Below are positions 47,641 to 56,021 of a stretch of DNA of 64,000 nt, piece by piece (the first letter of the stretch is position 1; each line of letters opens with the position of its first letter). Under the pieces are notes generated by a model, which worked only from the letters and a program-made list of their open reading frames with translations, was not told where the DNA came from and ran no database searches. The stretch comes from Isoetes taiwanensis (lineage: Eukaryota > Streptophyta > Lycopodiopsida > Isoetales > Isoetaceae): NCBI GenBank assembly GCA_021234155.1, contig JAJEKV010000058.1, forward strand, positions 4,412,600-4,476,599. Reading direction: 5' to 3'. Both the position numbers and the translations under genes were made by a program.

Positions 47641-48171
47641 TTAAGTAATCCAGGTTAAGATGAGATGGGACTCACCCCAAGTAAAACTCTGGGTAGCCTC
47701 ATCATATTCATATGGGGGAAGGTCAAGGGTATTGCAGTTGATGATAGCTCTCCCGTCACCCAAGTAAACATATTCATGCCCCCGAGCCTCTGGGTCACCC
47801 CTCTCCATTTCCCTGGTGTCGTCTGCACGGGTCAGCTCCCTGATGCGGGCCGCCTCCCTCCGTATGGCTTTCTCTTCTGGGACTTCCTTGCACTCAGGTG
47901 GATAAAACTTAACCAGCATCATAACTTGGTCAGGTTGCTCGACTATAGTGTATGACTGTTTAAGAAGGTTAAGCTTTATCAAAAAGTGCTCAGAGAGATG
48001 AAAGATAGGGTAAGGTATACGATGCCCGGCAAGAAAACATTGTACAAGCTGGACCAAGAGTAGCTCGACCTTGGCGGGGTCGGTAGCTAGATGTTCTCCT
48101 AACTGAGCAAAAATTTGAGGTATGTTGAGGGAGCCATAGCTCTGGGTACTTTTAGTACATGCCATATTCAT
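47641..48171 (-). other. Element A extra gene 1: frame opening with an H3-like N-terminus
   Basis: A 176-codon minus-strand frame. Its second in-frame ATG (48165) begins MACTKSTQSYG, resembling the invariant H3 start MARTKQT. The rest (FAQLGEHLATDPAKVELLLV, YPIFHLSEHFLIKLNLLKQS, an Arg/Glu-rich stretch) matches no domain known to me. It ends about 100 bp before the frame with the histone fold. Element B shows the same arrangement, so this may be the beginning of an H3-like protein with a very long tail, or a separate gene. Confidence 0.4.
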
Positions 48172-48823
48172 TGGGCCTAGGCAAGGAAAAGAACAAAGAA
48201 GAGGGCACTGGGTCGAGAAGAGGTGGAAAAGGAGGCGCTAAGGGGTGATAGTGGCGACAAGCACAAGCAGAGGCAAGGTATTTGGAGCTCGGGTTCCGGC
48301 GGCTATGGCGGATGGTTGAGGCGGGCACGTGGAAGGAGCAAGACAAGAACGAAAGAAAAAAATGTTGCTTTAGTTTTAAGTTTTTTTTTTTTTTAAAAAT
48401 TTTTTTTTTTTTTTTTTATACGGCGGGATACGCATTTTATATGGTCGGGCGCCGCTTTGATTATACGCACTCCAAATCAAATTCTAAGACGCCAAAACCC
48501 GAGCGGCGCCCGAGTTGACTTTTGGCTTGCTTCTTTGCCCTATCGTGGCCGGATGACGATGCCCCTAGAGTATTTGGACCATGCCCGACACGTTGGAACA
48601 AAAATTTCGTCCATCCGAGCTACCTGGAGAAAGTTATGGCGCCTACAAAACTCCAACCTCTGGCTCCACCATCTGACCTTATACTCTACTAGAGAACACT
48701 CTCCTACACACTAGGTCATTCCTCTCATAACTAGGCCAACTATCATGCTAACTACAGAGTTTGACTACTTTAACCTAAGAGAAAGTACCATCAACTAACG
48801 AGTTAGGCTATGGCCAGTGCAAT
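48172..48823 (-). promoter_or_regulatory. Element A leader with TATA-like box
   Basis: The minus strand has ATATAAAAT (plus-strand about 48433-48441) between GC-rich flanks, followed by two long A/T homopolymer stretches (48382-48418) and a pyrimidine-rich leader before the ATG at 48171/48165. This could be an internal promoter for the extra genes. Confidence 0.35.
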
Positions 48824-49935
48824 GATGGTAAGGCCCTCCGTCATACTCGGACCACTTGGGATGGCCAAGTGTCCGGGCGAGGAACACGAAGGTGTCATTC
48901 GTCCCATGTCCTCTATGGAAAATCCTATACAGCGGAAGCATACATACACGTTAGCATACAACAATCATGCTAAAATAATATACCACCACAAAGGGTGGCC
49001 CATCCATCATCATCCATCAAAAGACAGTACATCCATAATAATATAAGCTAAACACCATGACAAGGCACTACCCAGACTCAGACTCCAAGGGGTCAACTGA
49101 CGGTCAGGGCCTCAAGATATCAACAGACGAAAGTATAACATGGCGTTGGTTAGCGTAAGACAATGGCTAGGGTAGTCCACTCCATCCGCCCCTCCTGTGC
49201 ACACTTTGCAAATAGGCTGAATCATGCTATGACCTGCTTGTAGCCCTCCGGAGACGCATCCCAAGGAATCACCCTACGGGACTACTCCGGGTTACATCTC
49301 CCCGGTCCGATGAGGTATGTCAGAGAGGCGTCTCTCCCTGGCATGACGGGTCCCTGGGTGTACTAGAGAACACGTCCCCCCTCATTGACCCCCGCATCTG
49401 TACCCGACTTACTCCCCTAAATCTAAAGGCCGGTCCACCAGCCCGTTCAAGTCCAGGGCGTCCATATAGGCACGTCTCTTGCGACCCAGGGAGTGTCAGA
49501 CCCATACCCGACCCACACACAGTGACCGGCTATAAGCCTAGCACACTATAGGAGTCCTGTAGCCGCGCTAGGCAGGACTTCACTTCCGATTCACCATCAT
49601 ACTCGTTATCTGGTGCTGAACCACATCATAGCATCCTCATCCAGGTTGGCTCTTGTGCATAGGCCGCATATATTAAATATTAAGGGGTCTAGCTAGAGAC
49701 ATCTCTATTGCTAAGAGGCTTTTAGGTCTCTACCCTTCCCTAAATTCCCAATACATGGAGGGAGCAGAAAGAAAGAATATAAACACCATCTAAGTATCCA
49801 GAACAACATACGAAAGTGAATTTAATCATTCATCTATTCAAAGAAGTGTCAGCAGAAGTAGAAGCTATCTAAGGACTAACCAATCTCTTGGCTGGAGCCG
49901 TTGTCACGGAAGGCTTCCATAGCTTGAGGCTGCAT
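48824..49935 (-). repeat. Element A 5' LTR, partial
   Basis: It matches 35394-36715 without the MITE, with many transitions and a few small indels. Its outer part (about 375 bp by comparison with the other LTR) is missing where element B starts. Confidence 0.7.
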
Positions 49936-49953
49936 GCATTGACTAGCAGAGAA

Positions 49954-51639
49954 TGTGACGTTCCAGCCACAATTATATGCCCCCGGGACGATACCGTGAT
50001 CTTGCCACGTCCGCATTACCCGCCCTCCGGTGGCGGTACGCTTAGCGGTAGCCAGGTGAGTAGCCCTAGGGGGCAACTTGCCAGAAATATGTGCAACTAT
50101 TAATGTGCACATTTTCCAATGTACACATTAATGTGGGCACACATTTCCAAGTGGATACTTCATGCCAAGTGGGCCACACCCATAGGTGCAATTAATGTGC
50201 ACATTTTCCAATGTACACATTAATGTGGGCACACATTTCCATGTGTGCACATTTGGCCACCTAGCCCTTAAAGGCAAGTGGGCCCATTTCCAATTATCCC
50301 ACATGCCAAAAGAGGATAATTGGAAACCCTAACCAACCCCCTTGTCTATATAGGGTGGGAAACCCTAACTTGCCCAATTTTCGATTTTTAGGGCTTTTAG
50401 AACTCTGTTTTGGCTGCCTCAACAAAGCCAAACCGCCTCCCTGCACAGGGAGGGGGAGAATTGCATCCTTAGTTTCCCTTGATTCGAGCCGCCGGGATGA
50501 GGATGGTCGAGCTCAGTCGAGGAGGAGCCCCCTCAAGGATCGGTATTTGGCCAATTAGATAGTCTAAACCCTATTTTAGTCGTTGAATCAGTAGGGTTAG
50601 CCTATTAGATTGCCCATAGCAGCCCTCTAGATCTCTAGATAGCAGATTCTAACTAAAGAACCTAACTCTATGTTGTAGATTAGATCTAGTTCTTTAGTTC
50701 TCTGTGAAGTATATGGGTGATGTATCTCTATGAACTCCTTGTATTGGGAAGGGGGGTAGAGACCTAAAGCTTTGTAGTTGATGCTCCTAGAGTAGCCTCT
50801 CTAGCTGCTTGTAGATTCGGCCATTGCACAAGAGCCACACCGGGATGTGGGTGAAGGGGCCGACCGGGCCGAGAAGGAGGTTCATGTCCCGACTCTTGAA
50901 CGGTTCCTCCGGTGTGTGTAAGGGCCCAGGGAACCATTGTGACTAGGTCCAATGGCTTGCCACTAGCGTCTTGGCGGGCAAGGCATGGGCTCGACACCCG
51001 CGGAAGTGGTGTTCACTTTCCAGTGGGTTCAGTCGAATACGGGCAGTGGCCCTCTAGTCACCTTGAGTCAGCATGTAGATCTCTGGAGGGAGTGATCCCT
51101 ACCTGCCCCATCGGAACTGGGAAGATGAGCCCAGGAGTAGCCCTTTTGGCTATGCATCCGTGCTGGCTCTGATCGGGTCCCGACACTTTTCGAACCACTC
51201 GCAAAGTGTGCACAGGAGGGGCGGATGGAGTGGACAACCCTAAGCCATGTTCATATGCCAGCCCAAATCCATTGCCATGAGTGCATGCGCAATGAACTCG
51301 GAGACCCAAGCCGTCGGATCATCCCTTTGAGTCCGGAGCCTTGGGTAGGATTCCCTATGTGATGTGCCGATCTTTGTCTATCAGATATGTGGAGGACCAT
51401 CCTTCGTGATGGTCATATGATGTTGATGTATGTGCTAACGACATGTATGTTTACGCTTCCAGCCTAGGTAGGCCCCGAGGGAGGCGGTGCAATGACCCTT
51501 CCACTCTTCCCACTTTGGAACCCGCCACGGTTGCGGTGTCATGTGGAGGGCCCAGTATTAGCATGGAGCTGGTATGGGGATGAACTCTGTTTGTATATAC
51601 GGTGAGTGCACCGTGATAACACAGTAGGGGACGTCCGCA
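49954..51639 (+). repeat. Element B 5' LTR, 1.69 kb
   Basis: It starts TGTGACGTTCCAG, the same first 13 bases as the element A LTR, and ends CGTCCGCA. It shares with the LTR of A a 35-bp block that is identical (51201-51235 here; 35739-35773 on the other strand). TATATAGG at about 50346 before a G/A-rich stretch could be the promoter box. Confidence 0.65.
50099..50241. repeat. Two copies of a 34-bp near-perfect hairpin in the element B LTR
   Basis: ATTAATGTGCACATT pairs across TTCC with AATGTACACATTAAT (one mismatch) at 50099-50132 and again at 50191-50224. The repeat continues with GTGGGCACACATTTCCA after both. Confidence 0.8.
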
Positions 51640-51641
51640 GT

Positions 51642-51653
51642 TGGTATCGAGCT
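51642..51653 (+). other. Element B primer-binding-site candidate
   Basis: TGGTATCGAGCT two bases after the LTR end resembles the standard TGGTATCAGAGC (tRNA-Met) but is one base shorter inside. Confidence 0.5.
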
Positions 51654-51837
51654 ATGTTCTTGGAGACCAAGAGCAAAGCACGGCCATGTTCCCAAAGAGC
51701 ACTAACTTGATAGGATCCTCAAACCTCTAAAAATGAGAAATTTTTTTTTCTCATTTTTGTAGTATGCTAAGCTAGTAACAGTTAAAATGAATAAAAATGT
51801 AAAAAGATTAAAAATTGATGAGCCAACATCCGTAGGG

Positions 51838-51904
51838 GTGGTCACGTCGGCGGCCAGACGATTTCTAGAATCTCGAAATCGGGCCGGGCGCAACGCGGTG
51901 AGAC
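51838..51904. promoter_or_regulatory. Foldback copy 1 in the element B leader
   Basis: The sequence is GTCACGTCGGCGGCC … GATTTCTAGAATCTCGAAATC … GGGCGCAACGCGGTGAGAC. It is the most diverged of four related foldbacks. Confidence 0.55.
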
Positions 51905-52026
51905 ATTCAAATTTTGACACCAAAAAGTTGTAAATTACAAAGAAAATAACTTGATAATTCTAATTTTAAGCTAAGAATTAGTAGATTTAGCATGTTACAT
52001 GTTAATTTAATAGTGGGCCCCACCAT

Positions 52027-52090
52027 GTCTCACACGCCGCCGGGACGGGTTTCTAGATTCTAGAATCGGGCCGGGCTTAAACGGTGAGAC
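52027..52090. promoter_or_regulatory. Foldback copy 2 in the element B leader
   Basis: GTCTCACACGCCGCC … TTTCTAGATTCTAGAA … ACGGTGAGAC. The outer arms pair with each other. It lies 75 bp before the TATA box of the histone-like gene. Confidence 0.6.
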
Positions 52091-52164
52091 CTTGCTTAAT
52101 TACGTGTTTTAGATGCCTTAGACAACCCAAAAAGGTAGTTTAAAAGTTGACCTAAATTTGGCCC

Positions 52165-52171
52165 TATAAAT
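52165..52171 (+). promoter_or_regulatory. TATA box of the element B histone-like gene
   Basis: CCCTATAAATAG in a good TATA context, 109 bp before the ATG at 52274 and downstream of two foldbacks. Confidence 0.55.
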
Positions 52172-52273
52172 AGAACGGACCCTCCCATTTTTTCCCTGTT
52201 CTTCCCTAGAACTTCGCTGCCGGATCGGCTAAGGCGATCTTCTGGCGCTTAGCTCCGATCGACAAACCGTAAG

Positions 52274-53617
52274 ATGATGGCACGCACCAAAAATCGCTTT
52301 CGGAAGCCTAGGCGGAGCCGAATCCTCCCAGCCAGCTAGCCCCAGAGATCTTCGGGGAATCCTTCAAGAACGCCTTCTCCGGGAAGGCGAATCTTCTTCG
52401 AGCGAGGATACAGGCTCGGACCGGAGCGACCATACAGAGCTCTTAGAGGACGACCGGCCGGATGTCATGCACCAGATTCTCGAGGAGATTGCACAGAGGA
52501 AGGAGGAAGCGGGGGGCAGCAGGAGCAGGCGGGCCAGTCAGCAGCTCAGGACCAGCCAATAGTCCAAGAGCAACCTCGGGAGGACGCCAACCCACAGAGG
52601 GAGCAGAGGGAGCAGGCGGACCAATCGATAGCCCAGAAGCAACCCCAGGCTGAGATCCACCTGCAGGAGGAGCAAGGAAGAGAGGAGCAGCAGCCGCCGG
52701 AACTCACTCAAGAGGAAGAGGCCGACCTCGCCCGCTTCGTCCACAAGTATGACGCCAAAGAGCGCCGCCGGGAGGGGAGAACAAAGAGTCGAGAAGACGA
52801 CCCGACCACAGACAGCGGGTCCAAAAAGAGGAAGGCCAAAGCCATAAAGGCAGGCAAGAGGAAGGTGGTGAAGGTCGGGAAGCGGGGGGTGGATCTCGTC
52901 ATCAACGAGCCGTCGGGAGAGGAGACCCCGCCCACTACCGACGACTCGGACGAAGACTACGTGCCGGGCGCAGACGGGGCAAGCTCTTCAAAGCCCCCGG
53001 TCGTAGAGGAAAAGGTCCCGGAGCAGACAGCCCAAGAACAGGAGGAGACCGGACAGCTAGCGAAGCCCCCACCTTTTCCGACGTGGGATAGAGTCAAAGC
53101 CCCGCGGCCGCAACGGGAAGCATATGTGATAGACCCCCTAAAGGTCTACCAGAAGAGGATCAAGGAGCACAACGCTTATATGGCAAAGTGGGAGGCGTAC
53201 AACGCATATTACCAGGAGCACCGGGTGAGAACGATTGAAGGCGGACACCCGACGAAGAGTCAGACACTGAAGCCCCCTCCACCAAAGCCCAAGCCTCCCA
53301 GAGCACCAGGAAAGAAGCGGGCCGGCAAGAAGAAGTTGGAGAACAGAGCCCTCAAGGAGATCCGCCATTTCCAGAAGAGTTACGGACTCTTGATTCCCAG
53401 GGCGCCGTTCCAACGTTTGGTCCGCGAAGTTATGCAAGAATATAACACAGACATGCGCGTGACCGATGAGATGCTGTTGTGTTTACAGGAGGCGGCCGAA
53501 GCGCACATAGTAAAGCATTTTGAAGACTCAACGGCCTGCACGGTGCACGCGAAGAGGGTTACCCTCATGAGGCAGGATATGTATCTTGCCAGGCACATCA
53601 AGGGAGAACGCCCTTGA
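52274..53617 (+). pseudogene. Histone H3-like gene of element B, CENH3-like fold with long tail
   Basis: The ATG at 52277 (another at 52274) opens with MARTKNRFRKPRR, the invariant H3/CENH3 start MARTK. The 3' part is one clean frame (52865-53617, 250 codons, no ATG at its start). It has an acidic/proline-rich tail, then a histone fold in its last 90 residues (53345-53614): alpha[26 protein letters not shown], loop 1 TDMR, alpha2 [17 protein letters not shown], then [11 protein letters not shown] and [24 protein letters not shown] and RVTLM are shared with plant CENH3, whereas FQRLVRE and the short loop 1 are H3-like. The full set of H3 helices is present in this one frame. Whether the MARTK start and the fold form one protein is not resolved; the gene as a whole is broken at least once. 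A TATA box lies upstream and AATAAA lies downstream. Confidence 0.8.
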
Positions 53618-53667
53618 ATTTTGTAAATAACTGGAAAATTTTGTTAATATAAAGAAATTTTTGTGTA

Positions 53668-53673
53668 AATAAA
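53668..53673 (+). terminator. Poly(A) signal candidate after the histone-like gene
   Basis: AATAAA lies 51 bp after the stop codon, before the next pair of foldbacks. It suggests a separate transcript for the histone-like gene. Confidence 0.45.
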
Positions 53674-53760
53674 GTGTCAAACCCTGTTTAAATAGGTTAA
53701 GATATCGATCCCTAGCTTTTGTTTTGATTAAATTGGAGCTTTGAGCAAAATTGAGACGAT

Positions 53761-53827
53761 GTCTCACACGTCGCGCCAGGACAGATTTCTAGATTTTAGA
53801 AATCGGGCTGGGCGCAACGTGTGAGAC
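53761..53827. promoter_or_regulatory. Foldback copy 3, between extra genes 1 and 2
   Basis: GTCTCACACGTCGCGCC … GATTTCTAGATTTTAGAAATC … GGGCGCAACGTGTGAGAC. The arms pair almost perfectly. Confidence 0.7.
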
Positions 53828-53959
53828 CATGCCCAAAAATGCCCAAAACAGCTCCAAATCGACCAAGTAAGGGGTCAATTCTGCCTAACTCGATGAGTTT
53901 AGTGGAATTACAGCCTTAGATCACTTAAATTGAGTAAGCCTAGCCCAATTAGGACCCAT

Positions 53960-54026
53960 GTCTCACACGTCGCGCCAGGACAGATTTCGACATTCTCAAA
54001 ATCTGGCCCCGGGCGCAACGTGAGAC
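53960..54026. promoter_or_regulatory. Foldback copy 4, between extra genes 1 and 2
   Basis: GTCTCACACGTCGCGCCAGG … GGGCGCAACGTGAGAC. Its first 29 bases match copy 3 exactly. Confidence 0.7.
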
Positions 54027-54204
54027 CTCGTACCATTTCTTCACCAAATGATCTCCAAGTTGTACAATAGGTTCAGTAGTTGTCCTTAGCATGCTCAAAC
54101 CCTAGAAATAGTCTTCAAACTTGCAATTGCATCCCTTAATAGGTCAGAATTGCCTAATTTCAGTAAATTCTAGGCCACCCAAAAATTAGGGTTTCCCCCT
54201 TTTC

Positions 54205-54211
54205 TATAAAT
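54205..54211 (+). promoter_or_regulatory. TATA box of element B extra gene 2
   Basis: TTTCTATAAATAAG lies 122 bp before the ATG at 54327. It repeats the arrangement seen before the histone-like gene (two foldbacks, then TATA). Confidence 0.55.
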
Positions 54212-54326
54212 AAGTCCCCCATTTCTCAATTGGCACCCTGCAAATTTGCTCTCCATCGCTAGGGGCGATCTTTCAGCTCCCCCGAGGCGCTCAGATCCGT
54301 TTGATACTCCCTTCTTTGCTAGATCA

Positions 54327-54884
54327 ATGGCCACTGCTGACTTCGGGCGATGGTACAGCGCCAGTGCCCATGCTGCCGAGGCAGATGTCAACGACATCTT
54401 CCAAGTCTTTGGGAAAGAAATCGACATCCAAGCCACGCTAAATGCAACCCAAGCATATAGGCAGGTGCTAGCAGAATTTCAAGCTAGGGTAGGACCTTCC
54501 CTTGTCCAAGTCCCCCCTTGCATAGGATACTTCGTTCCCCGCCCGTCCCTTCAAGCAGCCTTGGGCGATGTCCCCAACATCGCCAAGTACTTGACTAACA
54601 AGGCGCAGAGGCTGCCTGACTACATGGTCCTGACAGCCAATAGGACCAAGTACTTCTCTTACACCGCAGCCCTAGCCATCTTCTTATCCCACCGCGCCGA
54701 GAACCCGATGGGGGCAACCTCTATCCCTCCGATGGAGGTAGACCCCATAGCAGTGCAAGAGGAAGAGCAGATGCTGTTGCAGTATCAACAGGAACAGGAA
54801 GCAACAGAGGATGAAGAGGAGTCGGACAACGAAGGATACACGGAGCTCGACTCAGACGAAGAACGGGCCAAGCGAGCGAGGTGA
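54327..54884 (+). CDS. Element B extra gene 2, unknown protein with acidic tail
   Basis: A 185-codon open frame starting MATADFGRWYSASAHAAEAD. The start is chosen because it follows a TATA box and begins a coherent protein; the frame is also open further upstream to 54246. It has a helix-rich middle (VNDIFQVFGKEIDIQ, AYRQVLAEFQARV, MVLTANRTKYFSYTAALAIF) and an acidic C-terminus (EDEEESDNEGYTELDSDEER). Element A carries a recognisable relative after its own histone-like gene. The helix pattern around YTAALAIF faintly recalls a histone alpha2, but I cannot support a histone call. No function is assigned. Confidence 0.5.
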   Translation: MATADFGRWYSASAHAAEADVNDIFQVFGKEIDIQATLNATQAYRQVLAEFQARVGPSLVQVPPCIGYFVPRPSLQAALGDVPNIAKYLTNKAQRLPDYMVLTANRTKYFSYTAALAIFLSHRAENPMGATSIPPMEVDPIAVQEEEQMLLQYQQEQEATEDEEESDNEGYTELDSDEERAKRAR

Positions 54885-55850
54885 GTGATCAATTCGAAAG
54901 GCGAGATGCCAGGCATCGAGTTGCTCCCCACTTTCGGGCTAGGCATCACAAGCCTAGCCCCTATCATCATCAACGGAGAGGAGTATCTACCTCGGCGACA
55001 TCCGTAACCTTCCCAAATGCGGGGAGAGGGAGCTCAAGGTTGGACTAATCGCCCACCAATCTGCGGGCAGACCGACATGGACGACTTCATCGTCCGGGGA
55101 GCCTCGGACTTCCCGCTGAAGTGAGGGAGGCCGACACCTACCACAGGGGAGACGACCTCCGATATCCGTGCCTACTGGCAAAGATCGTGCAATTGATGGA
55201 CGCGGGAGCCGCCAACGAGAGGAGGAGTTCCTCGCCTCCAAGAACAGATGGGGATCCGTGGGAAGACCACGAGCATCCTAATGCCGAAGTCCTTCGACAT
55301 CACCCCGCCAAAAGGAGAAGGAATCGACCTCGAGAGGCCTCGACCGCGACAATTGAAGACTACGTGGAGCCGACCGAAATTGAGGTCGACGAAAGTACGG
55401 GCGGCCTGCAGCCGAGGCCAAACAAGTTTTGAGAAGCTTCGACGACACACAAACAATTGTGTCGCCAGTACTACTTGCCGTGCCGATGGATGGGAGAATA
55501 GCGGTAATACACCGCAAGTTCAGTCCCGAGGTGAAGAAGGAGTGTTCATGCTGATTGCACTCTCGGGCCGGCGGGGCATGCTCGAATAGCAACAAACGCC
55601 GACTATCTTTGTCTTAGTCAAGAGGGCAATGGCACTTGACCTCTTCGACTTCGCCATACCCCACCGACGTCAGGCGAGATTGGCAGTGACTGCGGCCCTT
55701 ACATCCGACCACAGGGTAGAAGACCTGGTGAGGGCCATACAGGGAGGCTCGTCGGCAAGCATCATCAGGAACTTGGGTCACTCGGTAGGGACGGCCCAAG
55801 TTAAGAAGTTTCTTGAAGACAACCCGTCTTACCGGCGATTTCAAGACTAG
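54885..55850 (+). pseudogene. Element B extra genes 3 and 4 (unknown), broken
   Basis: The region is coding-like in changing frames. It holds a block near 55075-55200 that parallels extra gene 3 of element A (MDDFI followed by a proline segment), an Arg-rich, Glu-rich part near 55250-55430, and a final clean frame 55629-55850 (MALDLFDFAIPHRRQARLAV, then VKKFLEDNPSYRRF). No known domain. Position between the histone-like gene and gag is the same as in element A. Confidence 0.4.
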
Positions 55851-56021
55851 TTAGACTCTTGATCCCGGAGACTTTTTGTATCTGAAATATTATATGATAT
55901 ATGAATATAAATCCTATTGCACTTTAAATGTTTTGTTGATGTATTTTGCCCCACAATTATACCAACAAGCATAATCAATGCAAGAGAACAAAGGAACTAA
56001 CCATATAGCCATGAATCACTT

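Larger units (their letters stand above)
35317..49935 (-). mobile_element. Element A: large Ty3/gypsy element with a histone H3-bearing gene set, broken
   Basis: Order on the minus strand: partial 5' LTR (48824-49931), extra gene region (about 48.5-45.3 kb, including a histone H3 fold), a 2.3-kb foreign-looking segment (about 42.9-45.2 kb), a last small frame (42.5-42.9 kb), gag-pol (42.24-37.58 kb), purine-rich tract and 3' LTR (35317-37092). The two LTR copies differ at many sites, mostly transitions, plus small indels, by eye around 5-7%. It is therefore clearly older than element C. The right end of its 5' LTR is cut off where element B begins. It is a fossil with on the order of ten breaks. 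Removing the 2.3-kb segment leaves about 4.3 kb between LTR and gag, nearly the same as in element B. Confidence 0.75.

Noticed and set aside
47180-47644. Plus-strand frames of 119-154 codons opposite the element A histone-like gene
   Set aside because: Leucine/serine-rich shadows of a GC-rich histone and tail sequence on the other strand.
54327-54884. Extra gene 2 as a second histone (H2A or H4) completing a nucleosome set
   Set aside because: Only a faint helix resemblance around YTAALAIF; no diagnostic H2A, H2B or H4 motif can be shown.
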